DNA of 46,616 nucleotides from Acidobacteriaceae bacterium. Lineage in GTDB: Bacteria; Acidobacteriota; Terriglobia; Terriglobales; Acidobacteriaceae. Every line of letters begins with the position of its first letter. The first letter of the stretch is position 1. The stretch covers positions 1-46,616 of the forward strand of contig JASHNS010000033.1 of the NCBI GenBank assembly GCA_030041515.1, written 5' to 3'. Both the position numbers and the translations under genes were made by a program. Below, one piece after another: positions 39,666 to 46,616 of this stretch. A model generated the notes under the pieces. That model saw nothing but the letters and a program-made list of their open reading frames with translations, had not been told where the DNA came from and searched no databases.

Positions 39666-40496
39666 TCAGGAAATCTCGAAGATGCTTTCGGACTTCGCGG
39701 CCTGAGTGAGAGCGCGGTCGGCCAGATGGCTGGCAATCGCGTAGAACTGCGCAGCGAGTGGGGAATCGGGGCCCGCGAGCGCGACAGGGAGTCCGGTATC
39801 ACCGCCATGGCGAATCTCGGGGACGAGTTCGACAGAGCCCAGGAACGGAGTGTTGAACTGCCGCGCCGTCCGCTCCGCCCCACCGCGCGAGAAGATGTCG
39901 ATCTCGTGATGGCAATGCGGGCAGGTGAAGTGCGACATGTTTTCGACGATCCCCAGCACCTCGACATTCACCTGATGAAACATCTCGAGCGCTTTCCGCG
40001 CGTCCTGGAGCGAGACGTCCGACGGAGTGGAGACAACGACCGCGCCGGTGAGTGGCACGGTCTGCACCAGTGAGATGACGACATCGCCCGTGCCAGGGGG
40101 CAGATCGATGAGCAGGATGTCCAGTTCGCCCCACTCCACCTGCTGGAGGAACTGGCGGATGATCTGGTGGAGCATGGGGCCGCGCATGACCAGCGGCTTG
40201 TCGCCCGGCGAAATGAATCCGATGGAGATGACTTTGACGCCATGCGCGACGTTGGGTTCGATCTGGTTATTCTCGAGCACGCGCGGCTGACGCGTGGTAC
40301 CGAGCATCAGCGGCACGTTGGGGCCGTAAATGTCCGCATCGATGAGCCCCACGCGGTGGCCGAGCTTCGCGAGGGCGATGGCGAGGTTGACCGCCAGCGT
40401 GGTCTTGCCGACGCCGCCCTTGCCGGACCCGATGGCAACGATGGATTTGACTCCAGGCAGTGCGACAGGAGGCGGTGGAGTGGATGGGTGTGCCAT
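39666..40496 (-). CDS. mrp: Mrp/NBP35-type iron-sulfur cluster carrier ATPase
   Basis: 276 aa P-loop ATPase of the Mrp/ApbC family, which carries Fe-S clusters to apoproteins. The deviant Walker A is GSGKGGVGKTT (about 23-33), followed by GLIDADIYGPNVPLMLG, and a CPHCHH motif near the C-terminal third provides the bridging-cluster cysteines. The N-terminal DUF59 domain of longer Mrp proteins is missing; only the ATPase domain is present. It starts beside a heptamer-repeat array. Confidence 0.9.
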   Translation of the reverse strand: MAHPSTPPPPVALPGVKSIVAIGSGKGGVGKTTLAVNLAIALAKLGHRVGLIDADIYGPNVPLMLGTTRQPRVLENNQIEPNVAHGVKVISIGFISPGDKPLVMRGPMLHQIIRQFLQQVEWGELDILLIDLPPGTGDVVISLVQTVPLTGAVVVSTPSDVSLQDARKALEMFHQVNVEVLGIVENMSHFTCPHCHHEIDIFSRGGAERTARQFNTPFLGSVELVPEIRHGGDTGLPVALAGPDSPLAAQFYAIASHLADRALTQAAKSESIFEIS

Positions 40497-40502
40497 AAAT
40501 AC

Positions 40503-40537
40503 AGGGTATAGGGTTTAGCGGATAGGGTGTAGGGTAG
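40503..40537. repeat. heptamer repeat array between mrp and the thioesterase gene
   Basis: Five exact 7-bp units: AGGGTAT, AGGGTTT, AGCGGAT, AGGGTGT, AGGGTAG. Four of the five begin AGGGT. It lies just 5' of mrp and 3' of the thioesterase gene. Confidence 0.85.
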
Positions 40538-40576
40538 CCGACGAGTCAGCAAGTGAGCGAGGTGGCGAAACCACCA

Positions 40577-41113
40577 TCAGGGCCTGATCGGTGTCGCGGG
40601 ATCGAATTTGGGAATGCGGCGGCGACGCGCTTCTGCTTCACGGATTTCGCGACGGCGTCCGGCATCTTCGTAGCGGCGATTTTCTTCGTCGCCCTGCAGG
40701 TCCAGAGGCGGGACGGGGACGCGGCGTCCCTGCGGGTCGATGGCGACGAACGTGAGGTACGCGGAAGCAACGTGGCGATGGATGCCGGCCAGCGTGTTTT
40801 CCACCCAAACTTTCACGCCCACTTCCATCGAAGTGCGGAAGGCGCGGTTAATCGAAGATTTGAGGATGAGCAGATCGCCGACGTGGACCGGCGCGATGAA
40901 GTCGATGTGCTCCATCGAGGCGGTGACGACGTGGCTGCGCGCGTGACGAAAGGCGGCCATGGCGCCAACCAGATCGATGAAGTTCATCAGACGGCCGCCG
41001 AGCAGATTGCCCAGGGTGTTCGTGTCGTTGGGCAGGATCAGTTCGGTCATCTCCGACTGCGATTCGCTGACGGTGCGCGGCGGCAGCGCGGGGCCGGTGG
41101 TCTTAATATCCAT
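40577..41113 (-). CDS. acyl-CoA thioesterase (hotdog fold, YciA/BACH type)
   Basis: 178 aa. LPNDTNTLGNLLGGRLMNFIDLVGA carries the conserved Asn and Asp of the hotdog active site. HVVTASMEHIDFIAPVHVGDLL and the substrate-channel strands follow. It hydrolyses acyl-CoA to free acid and CoA. The last about 40 residues are basic and Arg-rich (ENRRYEDAGRRREIREAEARRRR, shortened) beyond the usual domain end. Both sides of the gene are occupied by heptamer arrays (40.5 and 41.1 kb). Confidence 0.88.
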   Translation of the reverse strand: MDIKTTGPALPPRTVSESQSEMTELILPNDTNTLGNLLGGRLMNFIDLVGAMAAFRHARSHVVTASMEHIDFIAPVHVGDLLILKSSINRAFRTSMEVGVKVWVENTLAGIHRHVASAYLTFVAIDPQGRRVPVPPLDLQGDEENRRYEDAGRRREIREAEARRRRIPKFDPATPIRP

Positions 41114-41119
41114 AAGGCT

Positions 41120-41182
41120 AGGGTACAGGGGTTACGGTCCAGGGGATAGCAGACAGGAATCAGGGAACAGTAGTCAGGAATT
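41120..41182. repeat. heptamer repeat array upstream of the thioesterase gene
   Basis: Nine 7-bp units in strict register: AGGGTAC, AGGGGTT, ACGGTCC, then AGGGGAT, AGCAGAC, AGGAATC, then AGGGAAC, AGTAGTC, AGGAATT. AGTAGTC is identical to a unit of the 18.2-kb array, and AGGGGTT/AGGGGAT are identical to the 20.9-kb array. It links the AGGG-type and AGnAGnC-type arrays into one family. Confidence 0.85.
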
Positions 41183-41237
41183 TTTGCCGTGGCGGCGGTG
41201 TGTGGGGAATGATGGTGACAGGAGATGAAAAGAGGGA

Positions 41238-41555
41238 ATGGATAAGGTAGCAAGCCTCAAAGAAATTCTGGAGCAGGATCCGAAGAACGCATTTGCGCGG
41301 TATGGGCTGGCGATGGAATTCGCCGGGCGCGGCGAGACCGAGACTGCGCTCGCGGAGTTCGGCCGGCTGCTCGCGGACCATCCCGAATACACCGCAGGCT
41401 ATTTCATGGCTGCGCAGACGCTGGCGAAGGCGCGGCGCACGGCGGAGGCGAAAGGGCGATTGAATGAGGGCATTGCGGTCGCGCGAAAAAGCGGAAATCA
41501 GCACGCGGCCAGGGAAATGCAGGCGATGCTTGAGGACCTGGAGATGGCGGAATAG
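41238..41555 (+). CDS. small TPR-like protein
   Basis: 105 aa, all helical. KNAFARYGLAMEFAGRGETETALAEFGRLLADHPEY and the next AGYFMAAQTLAKARRTAEAKGRLNEGIAVARKSGN (both split by turns) form two to three tetratricopeptide-type helix pairs. It has no signal or membrane segment, so it probably acts as a cytoplasmic protein-protein adaptor. It starts about 55 bp after a heptamer array. Confidence 0.8.
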   Translation: MDKVASLKEILEQDPKNAFARYGLAMEFAGRGETETALAEFGRLLADHPEYTAGYFMAAQTLAKARRTAEAKGRLNEGIAVARKSGNQHAAREMQAMLEDLEMAE

Positions 41556-41578
41556 ATCATGCCCGGCTGGACGCCTGC

Positions 41579-42829
41579 TCAGAACAGGCTGAGCGGGATC
41601 GAATTGGCGAGTGCGCGGTAGCCGGCGGGATTGGGATGCAGATGGTCGCCGGAATCCCATGCGGGGTTCAGGCGCTCGGGATCCACCGGATCGGCGATGA
41701 CCCTGTTGAAATCGAACACCGCGTCGAAATGGCCCGGAGCGCGAATCCAGGCGTTGATCGCGTTGAGATCGGCGAGCGTGCCGGCGCCGGGGTGGTAAAA
41801 GCCAGATCCGCCAAAGGGCGTGATCGTCGCGCCGATCACTGCGATGCCGTGCGCATGCGCCCGCAGAATGATCTGCCGATACGCGCCAAGGATGCGCTGC
41901 ACGAGCTCCTGATGCGCCGCAGGCGGTACCGGCCCATGGATGGTGAGCCCACCCAGATCGTTCACTCCCTCGAAAACAATCACCCACCGGACGCCGGTTT
42001 GGGCCAGCACATCGCGATCGAAGCGTGCCAGCGTGTTGGGGCCGAGGCACTGCGTGAGCAGGCAGTTGCCGCCGATTCCCTGGTTCAGCACAGAGATCGT
42101 GCGCGTGCCGGAGGAGGCCTCGAGGCGCGCGGCCAGGTCGTCGGTCCAGCGATCGTTGCCGTTTGTGGTCGTGGCGTGTCCGTCGGTGATGGAGTCGCCG
42201 AGTGCCACGATGGCGCCGGCGCCGGACGGAGACAGCACGTCCACGCCAGAGAGTTGATACCAGTGATCGACCGTACGGGCGCCCGGCAGGGAAGAAGCGG
42301 ATACCTGGTTTCCGTGAACGTAGTACGAGGTCGCGCGCGAGCCGGGATGGCCGGTTTCGCGAGTCGGCGGCTCCGTGAAGTAAATCGTGATGGCCACGCT
42401 CGAGAGCGCAGGCATTTCCAGATGGACTGGATCGGAAATGTATTCCGCGCCGGCAGGAACCACCACGGATGGCGAGCCGTTGAAAGTAACGGCGCGATCT
42501 GTTGCCGGATCGATGGCGGAAGATGAGCCCGCCGTGAGCGCGCGGGCAATGTGGACCGCTGTGAACTCCAGTGGTGTTGTGCCGAATGCGTTGGAGAGAT
42601 GCACGCGGAAGGTGTCACCGCCGATGGAGAGGTGCACGATCTGGCGGAGCGTGGCGTCGCGCAGCGCATGCGGCGGAAGGGAATTGGCCGGCTCAGGAAT
42701 CTGCTGCGACGCGGCCCAGGTGCCGACCCAGATGGGTTGCACAGGACCTTGCGCGATGAGACGGGTGACGCAAACGACAAAAACCAGAATGGCCATGAAG
42801 GCGGGGAAAATGGTCTTTGCGGATTTCAT
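41579..42829 (-). CDS. secreted SGNH/GDSL hydrolase
   Basis: 416 aa. Signal peptide (residues 1-27, IFPAFMAILVFVVCVTRLIAQ). An N-terminal beta domain of about 170 residues precedes the esterase: S213 in IVALGDSITDG, Asn in GVNDLGG, and D395/H398 in SGDHLHPN. Extracellular GDSL enzymes remove acetyl or other acyl groups from polysaccharides or lipids. It is divergent (61 bp) from the CE15 esterase gene, suggesting joint work on plant cell-wall decorations, which is inference. Confidence 0.85.
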   Translation of the reverse strand: MKSAKTIFPAFMAILVFVVCVTRLIAQGPVQPIWVGTWAASQQIPEPANSLPPHALRDATLRQIVHLSIGGDTFRVHLSNAFGTTPLEFTAVHIARALTAGSSSAIDPATDRAVTFNGSPSVVVPAGAEYISDPVHLEMPALSSVAITIYFTEPPTRETGHPGSRATSYYVHGNQVSASSLPGARTVDHWYQLSGVDVLSPSGAGAIVALGDSITDGHATTTNGNDRWTDDLAARLEASSGTRTISVLNQGIGGNCLLTQCLGPNTLARFDRDVLAQTGVRWVIVFEGVNDLGGLTIHGPVPPAAHQELVQRILGAYRQIILRAHAHGIAVIGATITPFGGSGFYHPGAGTLADLNAINAWIRAPGHFDAVFDFNRVIADPVDPERLNPAWDSGDHLHPNPAGYRALANSIPLSLF

Positions 42830-42889
42830 AGCGAATCAACTAGTCTGGGTTCCGAACTAAATCGCTTTTCGGAACGAAGGATATCACCG

Positions 42890-44467
42890 ATGATGACACG
42901 TCTGCGCTTCGTGCAGTCCTCGTTGAGAATGTCTCTCGCAGCTCTCTGCTTCGCCCCGCTCGTGACCGCGAATGTGCCGGCGCAGGCCCGCACCCCGGCT
43001 GCGCAGGAGGCTTTGCCGCCGCCGGTCGCATTCACGGCGGATCAGGCGCATGCGTATGCGATGAAGCAACTGGGCATTGAGGCGCTGCGGCCCGGGCCGA
43101 GCGGCGATCCCAACGCGCCGGATCACGCGAATTACGACGAGTCCCGGGCGAATCCCTATCCAAACGTGCCCGACGCGCTGACTCTGAACGATGGGCAGAA
43201 GGTGACCACCGCGCAGCAGTGGTGGACGGAGCGGCGTCCGCAGATTGTCCACGATTACGAAGAGTACGTCTACGGCTTTGTGCCGAAGAACGTGCCCAGG
43301 GTGACCTGGACGGTGGTTGCGAGCGAGAAAGAGTATGTCGGCTTCCATCAGGTGATGGCGACCGAACTGAACGGGCATGTCGACAACCGCGCGTATCCGC
43401 TGATCAAGGTGAATTTGCGGATGACGCTGGTGACGCCGGCTGATGGGAAGGGGCCGGTCCCGGTGCTGATCATGTTCGGGCCCAGTGGATTTCCGAATCC
43501 GGTGCAGCCCTCCGCGGACGAGCTGGAGAAGATCAACACCGCGATGAAGGCGCTGCTGGTCAGGCAGGACCCGTCGCTGGGGCCGGTGATGGCATCGCAT
43601 CCGGCGTGGCAGCCGATTCCAGCCAGGCCCTTCGAGTTTCCGCAGCTGAACGCCGATGGGGGCCTGCCGAGCACCTGGGAGCTGATCGCCGCAGGGTGGG
43701 GCTACGCGATGCTCGATCCGCAGAGTGCGCAGCCGGACAACGCGGAGGGTCTGACGCAGGGCATCATCGGCCTGGTGAACCATGGTCAGCCGCGGAAGCC
43801 GGATCAATGGGGCGCACTGCGTGCCTGGGGATGGGCCGCCAGCCAGGGCTTGAATTACCTTGAAACGAATCCCGCGGTGAATGGGAAGGAAGTCGGCATC
43901 GAGGGCGTCTCCCGGTACGGCAAGGCCGCGCTCGTGACCATGGCCTTCGATCAGCGATTTACCATGGTGCTGGTGGGATCGTCGGGCAAAGGTGGTGCGA
44001 CGCTGTTGCGCAGGAATTTCGGCGAGTCGGTCTACAACCTGACGGGCGGCGAGTACTACTGGATGGACGACAACTTCCTGAAGTATGGCGCGTCGAAGGC
44101 ATCGTTCGGCAGCATGAACCCGGGCGACATTCCTGTGGACTCGAACGAACTCATCGCACTCTGCGCGCCGCGGCTCACGTTCATCAGCTACGGGATTCCG
44201 GCGAAGGGCGATGCGCAGTGGCTGGACCATCGCGGGAGCTGGATGGCGACAGTGGCCGCCAGTCCTGTGTGGACTCTGCTGGGCGCGCCCGGATTAAGCA
44301 CGAAGAACCTCGATTACAAAACGGCGCCCATGCCCGCGGTGAACGATGGTCTCCTTGGCGGCAAGCTGGCGTGGCGACAGGACGATGGCGGCCACACCGA
44401 CGCTCCCAACATGATTTATTTCATCAGGTGGGTCGACAAGTTGATTGGCTATCCGTTCAGCAGCTGA
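42890..44467 (+). CDS. secreted CE15-type glucuronoyl esterase
   Basis: 525 aa. An N-terminal signal-like stretch ends near AQA. The core alpha/beta hydrolase carries GVSRYGKAAL with S341, the nucleophile of the CE15 signature (G-x-SR-x-GK). The late DDGGHTDAPNM provides the catalytic histidine. CE15 enzymes cut ester bonds between glucuronic acid of xylan and lignin alcohols. The pairing with a GDSL esterase supports plant-biomass use. The chosen ATG has AGGA 8 bases upstream; a second Met follows immediately. Confidence 0.85.
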   Translation: MMTRLRFVQSSLRMSLAALCFAPLVTANVPAQARTPAAQEALPPPVAFTADQAHAYAMKQLGIEALRPGPSGDPNAPDHANYDESRANPYPNVPDALTLNDGQKVTTAQQWWTERRPQIVHDYEEYVYGFVPKNVPRVTWTVVASEKEYVGFHQVMATELNGHVDNRAYPLIKVNLRMTLVTPADGKGPVPVLIMFGPSGFPNPVQPSADELEKINTAMKALLVRQDPSLGPVMASHPAWQPIPARPFEFPQLNADGGLPSTWELIAAGWGYAMLDPQSAQPDNAEGLTQGIIGLVNHGQPRKPDQWGALRAWGWAASQGLNYLETNPAVNGKEVGIEGVSRYGKAALVTMAFDQRFTMVLVGSSGKGGATLLRRNFGESVYNLTGGEYYWMDDNFLKYGASKASFGSMNPGDIPVDSNELIALCAPRLTFISYGIPAKGDAQWLDHRGSWMATVAASPVWTLLGAPGLSTKNLDYKTAPMPAVNDGLLGGKLAWRQDDGGHTDAPNMIYFIRWVDKLIGYPFSS

Positions 44468-44520
44468 GGGATAGCTCAAAAGCGGTCAGCTAAAAAGCGG
44501 GGAGCTGAACGACGGGCAGC
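44468..44520. repeat. degenerate heptamer repeats after the CE15 gene
   Basis: Units AGGGAT, AGCTCAA, AGCGGTC, AGCTAAA, AGCGGGG and AGCTGAA, with occasional single-base insertions. The AGCGGTC-AGCTxAA pair is nearly the same as in the rimP leader. Confidence 0.6.
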
Positions 44521-44561
44521 GAGACTCGTGATGGAAAGGGCTTCCCGGCGCCGTTGCGGCT

Positions 44562-44587
44562 CTCGTGCAGGAAACCTGCGGCACGAG
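44562..44587. repeat. hairpin upstream of the Lon-N domain gene
   Basis: CTCGTG-CAGG (44562-44571), AAA loop, CCTG (44575-44578), a 3-base bulge (CGG) and CACGAG (44582-44587): ten pairs with one bulge. It ends 13 bp before the ATG of the Lon-N gene. No T-tract, so it is not an intrinsic terminator; it could control translation or be an intergenic palindrome. Confidence 0.4.
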
Positions 44588-44600
44588 CATAATGACGTAG

Positions 44601-45182
44601 ATGAGGATTCCCCTTTTCCCCCTGGATACGGTGCTGTTTCCCGGGGCGGCGCTGCCGCTGCACATCTTCGAAGATCGATACCGCGAGATGATCGGGGAGT
44701 GCCTCGCCGAGAAGAAGGATTTCGGCGTAGTGCGCGGCGAGATCGACCGAGTGGCGGTGATTGGATGCTCGGCGAGTATCGTGCGCGTCATCGAACGGTA
44801 CGCCGATGGCCGCATGGACATCCTGTGCGAGGGAGTGCGCCGCTTCGAGATCGATGGCCTGGACGATTCACGCAGCTTTTTGCAGGCCGACGTGGAGTTT
44901 TTCGACGACGAGGGCCAGGGCTCGACGCGGGGCGAGCGCGAAGAATGCGCGGCGCTGCACTTTGCCACGCTGCATCTGGCAGGAATCGATACGTCCGTCA
45001 CGCAGGTGGACCTGAACGGGCCCGTGGCTTTTCAGCTTGCCGACGCGCTGCCGTCAGATTTGGGTTTCAAGCAGCAACTGCTGGTCAGCCGGTCCGACGC
45101 CGATCGAACCGCACGATTGCTGGATTTTTATCAGGAGATGCTGCCGCGGTTGCGAGGTATGGCCGGCGAGATGCCGAACTGA
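44601..45182 (+). CDS. Lon N-terminal domain (LON substrate-binding) protein
   Basis: 193 aa. [29 protein letters not shown] is the hallmark opening of the Lon N domain (the full segment is longer), and [42 protein letters not shown] continues it. There is no ATPase or protease part, as in stand-alone LON-domain proteins that may bind or recruit substrates. The SD is weak; a hairpin lies just upstream. It ends about 165 bp before the AAA+ gene; that gap contains a small palindrome (45301-45316) and nothing else. Confidence 0.88.
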   Translation: MRIPLFPLDTVLFPGAALPLHIFEDRYREMIGECLAEKKDFGVVRGEIDRVAVIGCSASIVRVIERYADGRMDILCEGVRRFEIDGLDDSRSFLQADVEFFDDEGQGSTRGEREECAALHFATLHLAGIDTSVTQVDLNGPVAFQLADALPSDLGFKQQLLVSRSDADRTARLLDFYQEMLPRLRGMAGEMPN

Positions 45183-45348
45183 AAGGCAGGACGCAGGGCA
45201 CCGGTTCGGAAACAGCGGCATTGTCCGGCCTGCTGGTGTTCGGCAAAGAGCGAACGCAGGACCAACGCCCTTCCGCAAAAGAGAGGGGCGGGGAATCGGC
45301 CGGGGCGGCTGCCCCGTCCAAAACAAAGCGAGAACGCAAGGAGCCAGG

Positions 45349-46616
45349 ATGGCAACTCGAGAGATGCAAAAGCCCGGGCAGAAGACAGGCGCCGCACATT
45401 TGCCCCAGAAGCTGGGAGAGTTGAGCGCCAGCCGGGAGTGGAACGAGGCGCGGCTGCGCACACGCACGGTGAAGGACGAATTGCGGGAGAACCTGATTGC
45501 GCGCCTGAAGGCCAAAGCGACGATCTTCCCGGGCATTATCGGATACGAAGACACCGTGGTGCCGCAGATTGTGAACGCGGTGCTGTCGCGCCAGAACTTC
45601 ATCCTGCTGGGGCTGCGCGGGCAGGCGAAAAGCCGAATCCTGCGCGAGTTGACGGGGCTGCTGGACGAGCATATGCCGTACGTCGCGGGCTGCGAGATCC
45701 GCGACAACCCCTGGGCCCCGCTGTGCCGGCGCTGCCGCGATCTGATTGTGGAGTACGGCGACGCGACGCCGCTGGGCTGGATGAGCCGCGAGGAACGTTA
45801 CGTGGAAAAGCTGGCCACGCCTGACGTGACGGTGGCGGACCTGATCGGCGATCTTGATCCCATCAAGGCGGCGAAAGGCGGCCACGATCTGGCCAGTGAA
45901 ATGACGATGCACTACGGGCTGCTGCCCCGGGCGAACCGCGGCATCTTCGCCGTGAACGAGTTGCCCGATCTCGCCGGCAAAATTCAGGTCGCGCTCTTCA
46001 ACATCATGCAGGAAGGCGATGTCCAGATTAAGGGCTATCCGGTGCGGCTGGAGTTGGACGTGGCCCTGGTCTTCAGCGCCAATCCCGAGGACTACACGGC
46101 GCGCGGCAAGATCGTCACGCCGCTGAAGGATCGCATTGGCTCGGAGATTCGCACGCATTATCCCGAGACGCTGGAAGAGGGAATTGCGATCACCACGCAG
46201 GAAGCGTGGACGGATCGCGATTCCGGCGCTGTTGCGGTGCCGCAATATTTGCGCGAGGTGATCGAGCAGGTGGCCTTCACGGCGCGGGAGGACAAGAAGG
46301 TGGACAAGCGCAGCGGCGTCAGCCAGCGGCTCCCTATTGCGACGCTGGAACTGGCGGTGAGCAACGCGGAGCGCCGGGCTCTGCTGCACGGCGAGAGCCG
46401 CGTGGCCCCGCGCGTGGGCGATCTGTATACGGCGCTGCCGGGCATTACTGGCAAGCTGGAGCTGGAATACGAAGGCGAGATGAAAGGCGCCGACACCGTG
46501 GTGCGCGACATCGTGCGCACGGCCATCGGCAAGGTCTGGGACCGGCATTTCGGCGAGCTGAAGACAGAGCAGATCGAGCAGTGGTTCAACCTGGGCGGAA
46601 CGGTGAAGATCAGCGA
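45349..46616 (+). CDS. AAA+ ATPase, magnesium-chelatase/MoxR-like (3' truncated by window end)
   Basis: At least 422 residues; the frame is open to the last base. The start has AAGGAG 5 bases upstream. The nucleotide site is [15 protein letters not shown] with K94, a Walker A in which the last Gly is Ala, and the Walker B region is [11 protein letters not shown] with N203-E204 in place of the usual Asp-Glu. An insertion with C115, C126 and C129 (AGC...LCRRC) follows the P loop. [15 protein letters not shown] and [22 protein letters not shown] (split) are close to ChlI/MoxR proteins. Such ATPases often act with a VWA-domain partner, which would lie beyond the window. Confidence 0.85.
   Translation, partial: MATREMQKPGQKTGAAHLPQKLGELSASREWNEARLRTRTVKDELRENLIARLKAKATIFPGIIGYEDTVVPQIVNAVLSRQNFILLGLRGQAKSRILRELTGLLDEHMPYVAGCEIRDNPWAPLCRRCRDLIVEYGDATPLGWMSREERYVEKLATPDVTVADLIGDLDPIKAAKGGHDLASEMTMHYGLLPRANRGIFAVNELPDLAGKIQVALFNIMQEGDVQIKGYPVRLELDVALVFSANPEDYTARGKIVTPLKDRIGSEIRTHYPETLEEGIAITTQEAWTDRDSGAVAVPQYLREVIEQVAFTAREDKKVDKRSGVSQRLPIATLELAVSNAERRALLHGESRVAPRVGDLYTALPGITGKLELEYEGEMKGADTVVRDIVRTAIGKVWDRHFGELKTEQIEQWFNLGGTVKIS

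Overview
The window is a GC-rich, gene-dense bacterial chromosome segment with about 45 protein genes. The Kdo/lipid A genes show a Gram-negative envelope. Tat-exported and Pro/Ala-rich membrane proteins, a eukaryote-type Ser/Thr kinase, a CE15 esterase and a DUF3108 protein fit a heterotrophic soil Acidobacteriota (Terriglobia-like). That assignment rests on gene style and content, not on a marker search. No rRNA, tRNA, CRISPR, prophage or transposase gene was seen.

Layout. 0-5.6 kb: end of a polysaccharide deacetylase, a membrane Ser/Thr kinase, and a divergent two-gene molybdenum hydroxylase. 5.6-10.3 kb: a lipid A/core operon (waaA-lpxK-heptosyltransferase-ICMT-like methyltransferase) followed by a DUF3108 protein. 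10.3-18.2 kb: mostly minus-strand metabolism, with a stand-alone urocanase-like domain, CoA-transferase subunit B, mtnA, HMG-CoA lyase and the carboxyltransferase subunit of an MCC-type acyl-CoA carboxylase; the last two and the CoA transferase suggest leucine/ketone-body catabolism. 18.3-20.1 kb: a beta-propeller lipoprotein and a DinB protein. 20.1-26.1 kb: the rimP-nusA-infB operon with a clear promoter and a leader attenuator. 28.0-30.2 kb: promoter, SAM-I riboswitch, threonine-synthase-family enzyme, CysO-like sulfur carrier with a cysteine-rich tail, and a tiny metallothionein. 30.3-33.3 kb: a CxxC protein, MFS transporter, kdsB and a VapBC module. 33.4-42 kb: acsA, an AsmA-like protein, a Tat aldo/keto reductase, an S24-type repressor, a response regulator, mrp, a thioesterase and a TPR protein. 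41.6-46.6 kb: divergent GDSL and CE15 esterases, a Lon-N domain protein and a truncated AAA+ ATPase.

The most interesting locus is 28.07-30.20 kb. SAM control of a threonine-synthase-like PLP enzyme, translationally coupled to a CysO-like carrier, suggests protein-thiocarboxylate-dependent homocysteine/methionine synthesis. The carrier has 33 extra residues with eight cysteines after its Gly-Gly, and a metallothionein gene follows. A second theme is a family of degenerate 7-bp tandem repeats (units starting AG, often AGGGTAC, AGCGGTC or AGCAGCC) in at least eight intergenic gaps, flanking rimP and a thioesterase gene. In addition, a palindromic element has apparently been absorbed in frame into rimP.
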